Positions 30,971 through 38,776 of a stretch of DNA of 64,000 bases are shown here, one piece after another (position 1 is the first letter of the stretch; each line of letters begins with the position of its first letter). Both the position numbers and the translations under genes were made by a program. A model generated the notes under the pieces. The model worked only from the letters and a program-made list of their open reading frames with translations, did not search any database and was not told where the DNA came from. The DNA is from Rariglobus hedericola (GTDB taxonomy: Bacteria > Verrucomicrobiota > Verrucomicrobiia > Opitutales > Opitutaceae): contig NZ_VMBG01000001.1 in the NCBI RefSeq assembly GCF_007559335.1, forward strand, positions 1,798,001 through 1,862,000, read 5' to 3'.

Positions 30971-33865
30971 ATGACCACTTACCATAAGTTATCATACCTC
31001 AGGCAGGTCGCGACCATTGATGAGCCGCCCAGCCAGGCACAAGCAGACTCAGTCAGAATCCTAATTCAAGAACCGCTTATGGCTTCTTATTTTTTTAGCG
31101 TAGCTACCAGCAAATACTGGATAGATGATCTCATAAATGGGATGGACAAGCACCAGACCAACCCAGAAATTTTTCGTTACTACTATCCATATATATTCAA
31201 TCTAGCAGAAACCGACTCCGACCGATTCATAGAAATCACAAATCAATTCAAGCACTCCTTTGATTATTATGGGTATATTCAAATAATAAAGATTGCCTGC
31301 GGACTGAGCAGCACAGAGGCCATAAATTTATATCCCGTAATCGAATCATATCTAAATCGAAGCGGACAAAAATCGGCAGGCAGTATAGTGGACTACATTC
31401 GGCACATAAGCCAAACGAACGAGGGCTTAAATTTGAGCCTATCGATAATTCCAGCCCTTATTTCATTTCGGCCGATTAAACCTGAGACACACGATGAATT
31501 ACATCCATATTTCTCTTCCCAGAAAGCAGCACCTGTAATTGATTCATCTTCTTACAAAGATCTTTTAGTGGATGCTGTTCATCCATTAGCCCTAACACGG
31601 CCACGCGAAACCACTAGACTATTAATAGAGTCCGTAGATGAAATGCTTCACTTGGTAACTGAACCCCAAGAAGCCGCGAGCACCGTCAGGTCCGATCACT
31701 CCGAAATTTGGTGCCGAAGACTCGACGAAGTCGGCGAATACGATGATGCAAAAGCAGCCTTAGTCTACACCTTAACATTTTCATGCGAGAATCTTTTTCG
31801 CAACTCAACCGAAGACGCATTACATTTAGATTCGGCTTTGCGCGGACAGCCTTGGCTTGTTTTCAAACGCCTACGGCAACACTTATATGCAAATTTCATC
31901 ACGGAACTCGTAAAGCCGTGGATTCGCGAATTTATACTAACGCATACAGACTATTCCGAGTGGGACCATCACTACGAATTCCAGCAGATGGTCCAAAAAG
32001 CATGCGAGACCTTTGGCGAAGACCTTTTAACGAAACCTGAACGCAAAACAATTTTTGATGCGATCTTAAGCGGGCCATCCAAAGATCGGGCTCGCGAGTG
32101 GATGGGAGATCGCTTCACAGAAGAAGGCTTCAAGAAAAGACAGGACTACTTTCATCGCAAGCAGCTTCGCCCATTTGCCTCCATATTGTTTGGAAGGTAT
32201 AAGCAGATTTATAAAATCCTAATTTCAACTGGCGAAGAAAATCTCACTGATGATGATTATTCTCCAGTTGGCAGATCTCAAAGCGGTTTCGTTTCTTACC
32301 GCAGCCCCCTCCCTCCTGATGAAATCGAGCAACTTAGAGACGAAGATCTACTTAATTACATCAATACCTGGGAGGCGTCGCACCGCGATATAAAGGACTG
32401 GCTAATTGAGATCAACATCTCAGCCCTCGCAGGAGCTTTCGAAACAGTTCTACGTCAAAAAATTTTCCCTGATGCGAGTCGCGCTAAGTTTTGGTTTGAT
32501 AACAAGGGTCTTATTTTACGCCCCATCTACGTTCGGTTCCTCCTGAAAGCCCTCCAAGGCGAGATAAAGGACGGGAATTTTACATATCTCGATGCCGCTT
32601 TGGATATTTGCCAGTGGGTATTAATGATGCCACAGAATTCCAACCCAAATGACAGCACGGTCGATGGACACGAAGAATCAAGTGAACGCCCCGAATGGAG
32701 CCCTGTTCGTCGCGGTGTAGTAGATTTCGTTGGTGCTTGTGTCGGTAAAGATGCAAAAACGCCGATAACAGCACGAGCAGTTCTTAGCGAGTTACTTACT
32801 GCGCTATGCACTCAACCCGATCTTCGACTGGATCAGGTAAAGGATACTACCCAAAACCAACGCGACTACCTCACCGATGCCATCAATAATACTCGCGGTA
32901 TTGCCTTAGAAAACGTGATCGACCTTGGATTCTGGCTACTTCGCGAATCCCCCAATGGGCCCACTCCAGAGGTAGGAACAATTTTAGATCACCGCTTTGC
33001 AATATCCGATTCACTACCAGTAACCTTTCCGGAATATGCACTGCTTGGGCGACAATTTGGCAACTTGGTCATCTTAGACGATAAATGGGCCACATCCCAT
33101 AAGAATTTAATTTTCCCCAAGGATAATAATGATCTCTGGGAGATCGCTTTTGGCACATTTGTTCGCTTCAACAACCCTTACAAGCGCCCATTTAATATCC
33201 TATATAACGATTATATTTTCGCATTGGACCAACTTGATCCGACTGCTGAAGACGACCAAGGGAGAAAGGGATGGACCCAAGCATTAGGTAATCACGTATT
33301 CATGTTTTACATTTGGGGCGACTACTCTCTTACAGGTTCAGACAGCTTACTAAATAAATTTTACGAAAAGACAATCAGCCACCCTAAGTGCTGGGCAAAT
33401 TTATTCGACCACGTCGGCCGATTACTAAGGAACACAACAGAAAATCTAGCTACAGCACTGAAAGTAAGGATTATCGCATTCGCTGAATGGCGGTTGGCGC
33501 AACAAAACCAAGAGGAACTCGCAGCTTACACTTTCTGGCTGGAAGCCGAGTCACTCGATCCTGAGTGGCGTTTGAAAACATTTTCTAAAATCCTCGATTT
33601 TGCTCCAGGTAGAGATGTCGCTACGAGCATTAAATTAGATGCAATGAACGAACTTCTTCCTTCATATCCGGATCTAGTAGCAGAATGTTTCTACAAACTT
33701 ACGCGTGGCCTCGAAAAAAATGACTTCATTTACCTTCAGCCTGAGAAAGCAAAACCAATACTTAGTTCCGGCTTAAAAAGTCGCAACAAAGAGACTATTA
33801 TATACGCCGAACAGGCCCGTGAATTACTTCTTCAGGCAGGTCGCTTCACTTTCCTTGAAGTATGA
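30971..33865 (+). CDS. Large helical protein of unknown family, partner of the SIR2-type protein
   Basis: A 964-residue soluble protein I do not recognise. It looks almost wholly alpha-helical, with repeated Leu/Trp/Tyr-rich amphipathic helices (for example DLLNYINTWEASHRDIKDWL and FLLKALQGEIKDG), as in HEAT- or TPR-like solenoids. There is no Walker A motif, no HerA or STAND signature, no PIWI motif, no transmembrane segment and no signal peptide. It starts 4 bp after the SIR2-gene stop, with no Shine-Dalgarno site of its own, so translation is likely coupled. By analogy with DSR2, where a SIR2 domain is fused to a helical sensor, it may sense infection and control the NADase; this is a hypothesis. 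A repeat cluster follows. Confidence 0.7.
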   Translation: MTTYHKLSYLRQVATIDEPPSQAQADSVRILIQEPLMASYFFSVATSKYWIDDLINGMDKHQTNPEIFRYYYPYIFNLAETDSDRFIEITNQFKHSFDYYGYIQIIKIACGLSSTEAINLYPVIESYLNRSGQKSAGSIVDYIRHISQTNEGLNLSLSIIPALISFRPIKPETHDELHPYFSSQKAAPVIDSSSYKDLLVDAVHPLALTRPRETTRLLIESVDEMLHLVTEPQEAASTVRSDHSEIWCRRLDEVGEYDDAKAALVYTLTFSCENLFRNSTEDALHLDSALRGQPWLVFKRLRQHLYANFITELVKPWIREFILTHTDYSEWDHHYEFQQMVQKACETFGEDLLTKPERKTIFDAILSGPSKDRAREWMGDRFTEEGFKKRQDYFHRKQLRPFASILFGRYKQIYKILISTGEENLTDDDYSPVGRSQSGFVSYRSPLPPDEIEQLRDEDLLNYINTWEASHRDIKDWLIEINISALAGAFETVLRQKIFPDASRAKFWFDNKGLILRPIYVRFLLKALQGEIKDGNFTYLDAALDICQWVLMMPQNSNPNDSTVDGHEESSERPEWSPVRRGVVDFVGACVGKDAKTPITARAVLSELLTALCTQPDLRLDQVKDTTQNQRDYLTDAINNTRGIALENVIDLGFWLLRESPNGPTPEVGTILDHRFAISDSLPVTFPEYALLGRQFGNLVILDDKWATSHKNLIFPKDNNDLWEIAFGTFVRFNNPYKRPFNILYNDYIFALDQLDPTAEDDQGRKGWTQALGNHVFMFYIWGDYSLTGSDSLLNKFYEKTISHPKCWANLFDHVGRLLRNTTENLATALKVRIIAFAEWRLAQQNQEELAAYTFWLEAESLDPEWRLKTFSKILDFAPGRDVATSIKLDAMNELLPSYPDLVAECFYKLTRGLEKNDFIYLQPEKAKPILSSGLKSRNKETIIYAEQARELLLQAGRFTFLEV

Positions 33866-33868
33866 TCG

Positions 33869-33986
33869 GTCGAGCCGAGGGTGTCGAGCCAATGGGGTCA
33901 GGCCTTCAGTATTCGAAAAATAAGGGTCGGGTCGAGCCAACGGGGTCGGGTCGAGCCAACGGGGTCAGGCCGAGTATTGTTGTATT
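33869..33986 (+). repeat. TCGAGCC repeat cluster 1 (four units, two tail types)
   Basis: Units of TCGAGCCaaYGGGGTCaGGcC begin at 33870 (short), 33884, 33932 and 33951. The unit at 33884-33904 is followed by the tail TTCAGTATTCGAAAAATA; the one at 33951-33971 by the tail GAGTATTGTTGTATT. Both tails recur elsewhere with the same core (38271 and 37088). The cluster fills the space between the SIR2 pair and a lipoprotein gene. Confidence 0.8.
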
Positions 33987-34043
33987 ACAGCGAATTTAAT
34001 CGAAAGCCCCAGAAATTTGGCGCACTAAAACCTTACAACCATC

Positions 34044-34562
34044 ATGAAATTAAAACTATCTTTGGCAGTCCTTCTCCTGTCCGCAGGCCTTTCAGGCTGC
34101 GCAACACGGCCCTACGGGCCTCAAGAATATCCACTCCGGGACGGTCTCATACCTCCGTTGACCCTAGCAGGGGATGTAAACGTAATAAATGCGCAAGACT
34201 CCACCTCGGAAACAATCGTCTATTCATACGCAGGCACTAAACTGGGCTCTAATTATAAAGCGATAACCCAGACGATGGTCGATCAGACGAAGAAGGAGAT
34301 TAATAAAAACCAGAAAAACAAATTCGACGGAGCAGTTAAGAGCATCGACATTAAAGTGACGTATCTTAAAAGCACTTATATCGCTTTTTATTGGAAGAGT
34401 GAGCTGAGATATACAGCAATTCTGGGTGGCTCCGTCACCTTAGAGAGAACCGTAAATCATTCCAGCGGAATCCTGATTCAGGATCTTAATGGCTGTATCG
34501 CTGAATCGGTCATGAATCTACTCAACGAACCTGAGGTAATTGCTTACCTTGCCAAAAAATAA
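34044..34562 (+). CDS. Small lipoprotein of unknown function
   Basis: A 172-residue protein with a lipoprotein signal peptide ending LLSAGLSGC, so lipid-anchored Cys at residue 19. The mature part has TSETIVYSYAGTKLGSNYKA and a long Lys/Asn-rich helix (MVDQTKKEINKNQKNK), then a beta-rich region. I recognise no family. It is a single gene between two TCGAGCC repeat clusters, the first of several such units to about 38300. It probably faces the periplasm. Confidence 0.7.
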   Translation: MKLKLSLAVLLLSAGLSGCATRPYGPQEYPLRDGLIPPLTLAGDVNVINAQDSTSETIVYSYAGTKLGSNYKAITQTMVDQTKKEINKNQKNKFDGAVKSIDIKVTYLKSTYIAFYWKSELRYTAILGGSVTLERTVNHSSGILIQDLNGCIAESVMNLLNEPEVIAYLAKK

Positions 34563-34569
34563 TCCAACG

Positions 34570-34620
34570 ACGAGCCGATGAGGTCGGGTCGAGCCAATGG
34601 AGTCAGGCCGCTAGTTGCTA
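34570..34620 (+). repeat. TCGAGCC repeat cluster 2 (two units, GCTAGTTGCTA tail)
   Basis: A degenerate unit (ACGAGCCGATGAGGTCGGG) is followed by TCGAGCCAATGGAGTCAGGC (34589-34609) and the tail GCTAGTTGCTA at 34610-34620. The same tail follows the copy at 36072. Confidence 0.75.
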
Positions 34621-34649
34621 GTTTTTAACCCTAATCAAAATACCAAAAC

Positions 34650-35261
34650 ATGACGGCATTCCTTCGCCTGATTCTCGTCTTCTTGCTCGGCGCGAGCATT
34701 CACGCTGCAGAAACCCTATCTACCTCCAACGCGGCGAATTTGGTTGGCAATCAAACCGGCGTCGTCACCCGCGTGATCTTCGTCAAAATATACGGCGGCG
34801 AATCCCAATCCTACCTCGTTGAATCCAAAGGCGATACTTTGGTGGTGCAGAGAAACCTCGGCTCCCCAAGCGCTCCGCTCAAGGTCGGCGACTCCATCAC
34901 GTTCGACATTCTCCAATACAAAAATCCCGCCTCCAAGCAGCCGGTCTTGGTGTTTCTCGAAGAGCCGAATGCGGAGTTTCAAGAGCGATACAGAAAAGCT
35001 TCAGCCAAAGCGGCTCCGGCGGCGGACTCCCGGCCCAATGTAGATCTAGTGATCAAACAGGATGGCACGTTTACTGTCGGCGGCGTCGCAACCAAACAGG
35101 AAGGCCTTTCCGGTTTAATTCAAAAAATCCCCAAAGACGCCGTTGTGACGCTGCATTCACATCCAGAGTCGAGCTACACACTCACCGTAAAAGTCCTCGA
35201 ACTTCTGGCTGCGGAAAACATCAAAAACGTAACCTTCACGGCCGACTCAGAAACACCTTAA
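34650..35261 (+). CDS. Exported protein with an ExbD/TolR-like periplasmic domain
   Basis: A 203-residue protein with a cleavable signal peptide (LRLILVFLLGASIHAAE). Residues 25-105 form a beta-rich domain (VTRVIFVKIYGGESQSYLVE...VGDSITFDI). Residues 125-203 fit the soluble periplasmic domain of ExbD/TolR: VDLVIKQDGTFTVGG, then LSGLIQKIP, VVTLHSHPES and TVKVLELLAAENIKNVTF. ExbD normally has a transmembrane helix just before this domain and works with ExbB; neither exists here, so a stand-alone use of the fold is implied. The match is by eye and of moderate strength. Confidence 0.6.
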   Translation: MTAFLRLILVFLLGASIHAAETLSTSNAANLVGNQTGVVTRVIFVKIYGGESQSYLVESKGDTLVVQRNLGSPSAPLKVGDSITFDILQYKNPASKQPVLVFLEEPNAEFQERYRKASAKAAPAADSRPNVDLVIKQDGTFTVGGVATKQEGLSGLIQKIPKDAVVTLHSHPESSYTLTVKVLELLAAENIKNVTFTADSETP

Positions 35262-35282
35262 GGGAATAAGGGGCGCGTCAGG

Positions 35283-35333
35283 ACGAAACAAAAGGGGAAA
35301 CAAAAGGGGGCAGGCCGTGTTTTGTTGGTTTTC
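35283..35333 (+). repeat. Degenerate TCGAGCC-type repeat
   Basis: GACGAAACAAAAGGGG, then AAACAAAAGGGGGCAGGCC and the tail GTGTTTTGTTGG, look like a decayed tandem pair of the repeat with the GAGTATTGTTGTATT tail. It directly precedes the truncated DUF6194 copy. Confidence 0.5.
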
Positions 35334-35348
35334 TATCCGTTTAAAGAC

Positions 35349-35477
35349 ATGACCGAAGCCGCTATCACTCGCTACATCACCGAGACGTTTCCGGGCGTTT
35401 CGGTCGTCGACGCGGAGGGCAATGCCTTCTTTTTCTACAACCCCGCCCGCATGCTCCGCGCATGCTTCATGCGCTAA
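35349..35477 (+). pseudogene. Truncated DUF6194 gene copy
   Basis: A 42-residue frame, MTEAAITRYITETFPGVSVV then DAEGNAFFFYNPAR, which matches the first 34 residues of the full-length DUF6194 protein at 47864-48268 (MNEAEIIRYIVENFPGVEAA, DGNTFFFYDPER). After NPAR the similarity stops abruptly and the frame ends in unrelated RMLRACFMR. About 100 residues are missing. It is a gene remnant of a paralogue, sitting between a degenerate repeat and the next cassette, and is evidence of rearrangement in this island. Confidence 0.75.
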
Positions 35478-35480
35478 ACT

Positions 35481-36071
35481 ATGACATCGCATAGCAACAA
35501 GAGCAGAATAATCTCGGTGATCTTAATTATTGTCGGCGGCTTCGTTGCGCTTATTGGCTCACTCTTTGTCTATTTCTCATGGCATGTCACAATTCGAGAA
35601 TCCAAATACCGTCCCGCAACTTTCATCGTCGAACGAGCCGAATATTATAAGGCTCGGCGCGGTTTCGAATATAACGCATACGGCACCGTCGATGGCAGCT
35701 CTGAGATCCTTCCTTTAAGCGATTTTGCCCCGCCCCCCAATTCTGATACTGAACTGTTAACAACCTTCCCCAAAGGGCGAAAACTTGAAATTCTCTTCGA
35801 TTCAGGTGCCCCCAAAGGATTTGTTCTTGAAGGGACCTCGTTAAGGCTACTGCCCGCTTCCTACAACATTCACAACGCTCTCAAAAAGGCGTTACTCAAG
35901 ATGGCCGGCATCTACGGGCCTTTCACTTTGGGATTATGCATGCATTTTTTCATAACCCGCCGCGAAAAAATTGAGCTAAAACAAAAACGAGATTTATACG
36001 AAGCGAAACGAGATGCGAAAAAACAAAGACGCGCATTACTTACTCCTGGCAGACGGTTTAAGAAAAGATGA
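35481..36071 (+). CDS. Two-helix membrane protein, DUF3592-like
   Basis: A 196-residue protein with a transmembrane helix at about residues 11-33 (ISVILIIVGGFVALIGSLFVYF), an extracytoplasmic beta domain (PATFIVERAEYYKARRGFEYNAYG...FPKGRKLEILFDSGAPKGFV), a second helix at about 140-158 (GIYGPFTLGLCMHFF), and a very basic cytoplasmic tail (KQKRDLYEAKRDAKKQRRA). This plan resembles DUF3592 proteins, whose role is unknown. It is a single-gene unit followed at once by a TCGAGCC repeat. Confidence 0.6.
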   Translation: MTSHSNKSRIISVILIIVGGFVALIGSLFVYFSWHVTIRESKYRPATFIVERAEYYKARRGFEYNAYGTVDGSSEILPLSDFAPPPNSDTELLTTFPKGRKLEILFDSGAPKGFVLEGTSLRLLPASYNIHNALKKALLKMAGIYGPFTLGLCMHFFITRREKIELKQKRDLYEAKRDAKKQRRALLTPGRRFKKR

Positions 36072-36104
36072 TCGAGCCAAAGAGATCAGGACGCTAGTTG
36101 CTAC
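36072..36104 (+). repeat. TCGAGCC repeat, single unit with GCTAGTTGCTA tail
   Basis: TCGAGCCAAAGAGATCAGGA followed by C and the tail GCTAGTTGCTA (36093-36103). The unit begins at the base after the preceding stop codon. The tail is identical to that at 34610. Confidence 0.75.
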
Positions 36105-36156
36105 TTCCACCGGCGAATTCTCCAGGCGAACTTCATAATCCTGACAATCGAATCCA

Positions 36157-37020
36157 ATGATATCTCGTTATCCGTTGCTGCTGGCTTTGGCTTTTAACGC
36201 GACCCTGGCCCTGTCACCCGAACTTCATGCGGGCAGGCCAAATCCAGGCGCCCCACGTGATCGCGTTCTCCCTCGTCCGCTGACTGGCATCGAGAAATAC
36301 GGTGACCCAAAATCCATCAGCAGCAAAGATGTCGCTCGCCTCCCCGACCACCTGACGCTGGATAAGCTTTATAAAAAATGGGGCTATGCCCACTTGGGTG
36401 ATCCACCCCTATTCCTCCAGTATCATGCAGACGGAGATTTTTGGTTTTACGTGAGCTTCGATCTGGACGACATCCCCACGATCTTGGCTGGCGATTATCA
36501 TAAAGTAGAGATCCTCGGCGTGACTTTGGTCGGCGTTGGCCGCTACGAACAGTTTCCATTTGCTAAAGTCTGGACCTCAACGCGGGTTTCACCCGCAACC
36601 AAGGTCAGCATTGAGCAGATCCGAGATCTACCCGATGAACTTTATTTCGATCAGATCCAAAGCTGGTGGGGCAAGAGTCGCATCAGTGGTTTGGCATCAG
36701 ACGCTACCGTGGCCATGTTCGGACGCCACAGTCGGGATATGTTTCCTCCCGTCGCGTCAGTCGCTTACCACACGCCTATGGATGGTTATCGTTTGGTGTT
36801 CTTTCTTGATTGGGCGTCGGCCGCTGAGTCCGTTGCCGGCAAGAAGACCCGCGTAAAGGTAACCAGTATTTATACGATGGGACCAAATTCCAAAGCGATT
36901 CTCGAATGGGGCAGCTACATTAACCTCAAAACAGGTTCTCTTTATAATCCACCGCCCAAGAAAGATCCCTTCGCCCCTGACACCGAACCACGGCCAAAAG
37001 GATTTCTAGGCTTGGAATAG
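36157..37020 (+). CDS. Exported protein with two tandem divergent repeats
   Basis: A 287-residue protein with a signal peptide (YPLLLALAFNATLALSPELHA). The mature part has two related halves: ISSKDVARLPDHLTLDKLYKKWG followed by a beta segment (GDFWFYVSFDLDD), and VSIEQIRDLPDELYFDQIQSWWG followed by GYRLVFFLDW. The RLPD-L-DQ/DK-WWG pattern suggests an internal duplication of about 110 residues. The C-terminus is Pro-rich. I recognise no family. It lies between two repeat clusters as a single-gene unit. Confidence 0.65.
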   Translation: MISRYPLLLALAFNATLALSPELHAGRPNPGAPRDRVLPRPLTGIEKYGDPKSISSKDVARLPDHLTLDKLYKKWGYAHLGDPPLFLQYHADGDFWFYVSFDLDDIPTILAGDYHKVEILGVTLVGVGRYEQFPFAKVWTSTRVSPATKVSIEQIRDLPDELYFDQIQSWWGKSRISGLASDATVAMFGRHSRDMFPPVASVAYHTPMDGYRLVFFLDWASAAESVAGKKTRVKVTSIYTMGPNSKAILEWGSYINLKTGSLYNPPPKKDPFAPDTEPRPKGFLGLE

Positions 37021-37022
37021 GC

Positions 37023-37123
37023 GTCGAATCGGGGTCAAGCCAATGGGGTAATCGAGCCAATGGGGTCAATCGAGCCAATGGGGTCAATCGAGCCAATGGG
37101 GTCAGGCCGAGTATTGTTGTATT
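37023..37123 (+). repeat. TCGAGCC repeat cluster, tandem 18-bp units
   Basis: Starting just after the upstream stop: TCGAATCGGGG, TCAAGCCAATGGGGTAA, then two exact 18-bp units TCGAGCCAATGGGGTCAA (37052-37069, 37070-37087) and a full copy TCGAGCCAATGGGGTCAGGC (from 37088) ending in the tail GAGTATTGTTGTATT (37109-37123). The tail matches 33972-33986. The remaining 160 bp before the next gene hold no other feature I can name. Confidence 0.85.
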
Positions 37124-37283
37124 TTGAAAAAAGTTTCTGGGATCAATTATCCTTCATAGCTCAACCCACCTCGTAATACATGAATCCCCAGTTAAAGCCC
37201 ATTTTTCCAACACCAAGTCCTGGTCCGGCTACACGCTAAAACCAGTTTCCATTAGGCCAGTCATAACTACCTTAAATTCAATA

Positions 37284-38267
37284 ATGAGTGGCATTTCCAT
37301 CTTCAGACTTTTCCCTCTCACCTTCTCATTGCTATTCGCAGGATGCGACCTTTCGGGATACGGCGGGAGCTTGTCTACGCCGACCGCAGCACATGTAGAT
37401 TTCACCGATGAAACCCTTCTCAAATTCAATTCGAGTCTATGCTCTACACTATTCCGCTATCTTGCCGGAAACCCACGATGGGAAATTCGTGAAGAACGCG
37501 GCCTCAAATATGCCGTCCGGCTTGAGCTCGTTAATGGCACTTATGAAACCACTCTGAATGGTTTCTACAGCTCCAGCGATTATGAAAATTATCACCAAAC
37601 CCGAGTCCTCCTTTCCTTTGGTAGACCTTACGGATTTGGAGTCGAACGCGGGAACACCACAAAAGTAAGGCCCGGGGCAAAAGACGTTCCCCTTACAATA
37701 GAAGCAGAACACGCGGGCACTCCGGGCAATTCCTCGTATGCCATTATCGAGGGTGCTGGGTTTTTCCTAGAGATCTACGATCAAGCACCGGGCTTACGTA
37801 GAGAGTTCACACAAGCTGCGTTTAACGAAGTCTGCACAGAACTCAAAGACGTGCTATCCTATCGTGAAGAAATCGATAAAACGGGCGTCTTGCCCGTGCC
37901 GGCCCGCTACCCCGCTCCCTTGCCCGTAGAAAAGAAGTTCGTCGTCAAAGATGGCATGCAGCCCGGCATTTACCTCATCGACGCGGCCATTGCTCCCACT
38001 CAACAAGGCTTCGCCTACGTAAAAGCTTTCGATGTCAAAACGGGAGCCCGGCTTTCAGCCCAACGAATGACTCCAAGAACAACCCGCCACGTGGGGTGGT
38101 CCAACGAAGGAAAGTCGTTCTTTCCTTATAAATCGGAGTTGACGGTATACGAAGGCGACTGGAGCCACACTTACGAAGCCCGGTTTGAACTTTGGCACAG
38201 CCCCCTCAAAGGCCCCGAAATGAAACTCGCAGAAGCAACCAGGACTATAAACGGATGGGAAAGATAA
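37284..38267 (+). CDS. Lipoprotein of unknown function
   Basis: A 327-residue protein. The signal peptide ends in the lipobox SLLFAGC (Cys at residue 21). The mature protein is beta-rich with two parts: about 40-190 (LKYAVRLELVNGTYETTLNGFY, HQTRVLLSFGRPYGFGVERG) and about 215-320 (GMQPGIYLIDAAIAPTQQGFAYVKAFDVKTGARL, then ELTVYEGDWSHTYEARFELWH), the latter reading like an immunoglobulin- or C2-like sandwich. No family recognised. It is a single-gene unit; the stop is followed within 3 bp by a repeat copy. Confidence 0.65.
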   Translation: MSGISIFRLFPLTFSLLFAGCDLSGYGGSLSTPTAAHVDFTDETLLKFNSSLCSTLFRYLAGNPRWEIREERGLKYAVRLELVNGTYETTLNGFYSSSDYENYHQTRVLLSFGRPYGFGVERGNTTKVRPGAKDVPLTIEAEHAGTPGNSSYAIIEGAGFFLEIYDQAPGLRREFTQAAFNEVCTELKDVLSYREEIDKTGVLPVPARYPAPLPVEKKFVVKDGMQPGIYLIDAAIAPTQQGFAYVKAFDVKTGARLSAQRMTPRTTRHVGWSNEGKSFFPYKSELTVYEGDWSHTYEARFELWHSPLKGPEMKLAEATRTINGWER

Positions 38268-38270
38268 CCG

Positions 38271-38310
38271 TCGAGCCAAAGGGGTCAGGCCTTCAGTATT
38301 CGAAAAAATA
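38271..38310 (+). repeat. TCGAGCC repeat with TTCAGTATTCGAAAAATA tail
   Basis: TCGAGCCAAAGGGGTCAGGC plus C, followed by TTCAGTATTCGAAAAAATA. The tail matches that at 33905-33923 apart from one extra A. It is the last clear direct copy of the family; a weak inverted match (CAGACCCCATCGGC) lies at 39227-39240. Confidence 0.8.
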
Positions 38311-38389
38311 GATATTCCGCATGATCGAAGCCGCCATGAACTGCTCAGAACCTAGAAGTCCAGCGTAAGAGGCCCATTATCTGACGCCC

Positions 38390-38776
38390 GTGAATTACTA
38401 TCGCTACTGCTCCGCCGCCATCAGCCCTTACACTCGGGAACGGTATGGCATTTTCATCTCCGTCTGGCATCTGATCCGCGACAAAAAGGTGACTGCCGAG
38501 GAAGAGGCCGCCTACTGGAAAGCCCGCGCCTGGTTCGAGACGCACCTGATCATTCCCCCTTTCTACAAAGAGGGGAATCCCGACCGCGCACTTACGTGGT
38601 TCAAAGCAACGGCCATGGACTGCCACATCGTTCAGGAACTGAAATTCTACCGGGATCTTGCGCAGAAATACGGCGTGCAGATCGACCTCGTCTCCACCGA
38701 TGCGCCTGGCGAAATTATTTACGAAGACGACTATCAGATCGGGGCTTTGCAAAAGAAGGCCTTACAATCGACATGA
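38390..38776 (+). CDS. Conserved-looking hypothetical protein
   Basis: A 128-residue soluble protein starting with GTG at 38390 (NYYRYCSAAISPYTRERYGIF). It has no signal peptide or membrane segment. Features are an aromatic-rich N-terminus, VTAEEEAAYWKARAWFETHL, a Pro-containing IIPPFYKEGNPDRALTWFK block and VQIDLVSTDAPGEIIYEDDYQIG at the end. I do not recognise a family. Its TGA overlaps the ATG of the acetyltransferase gene (ATGA), so the two are translationally coupled and probably work together. Confidence 0.6.
   Translation: MNYYRYCSAAISPYTRERYGIFISVWHLIRDKKVTAEEEAAYWKARAWFETHLIIPPFYKEGNPDRALTWFKATAMDCHIVQELKFYRDLAQKYGVQIDLVSTDAPGEIIYEDDYQIGALQKKALQST

Noticed and set aside
32725-32760. 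GACVGKDAKT in the 964-residue protein considered as a Walker A motif.
   Set aside because: Spacing is GxxxGK rather than GxxxxGK[S/T] and no Walker B motif follows.
30064-33865. SIR2 plus large partner considered as a SIR2-pAgo (SPARSA-like) or SIR2-HerA system.
   Set aside because: The partner lacks PIWI/MID landmarks and HerA ATPase motifs.
37023-37108. Tandem 18-bp units considered as a CRISPR array.
   Set aside because: Units are contiguous, with no spacers, and no cas gene is near.
33869-38310. Repeat cores considered as integron attC sites.
   Set aside because: No core sites of the RYYYAAC type, no integrase, and tandem identical units do not fit attC.
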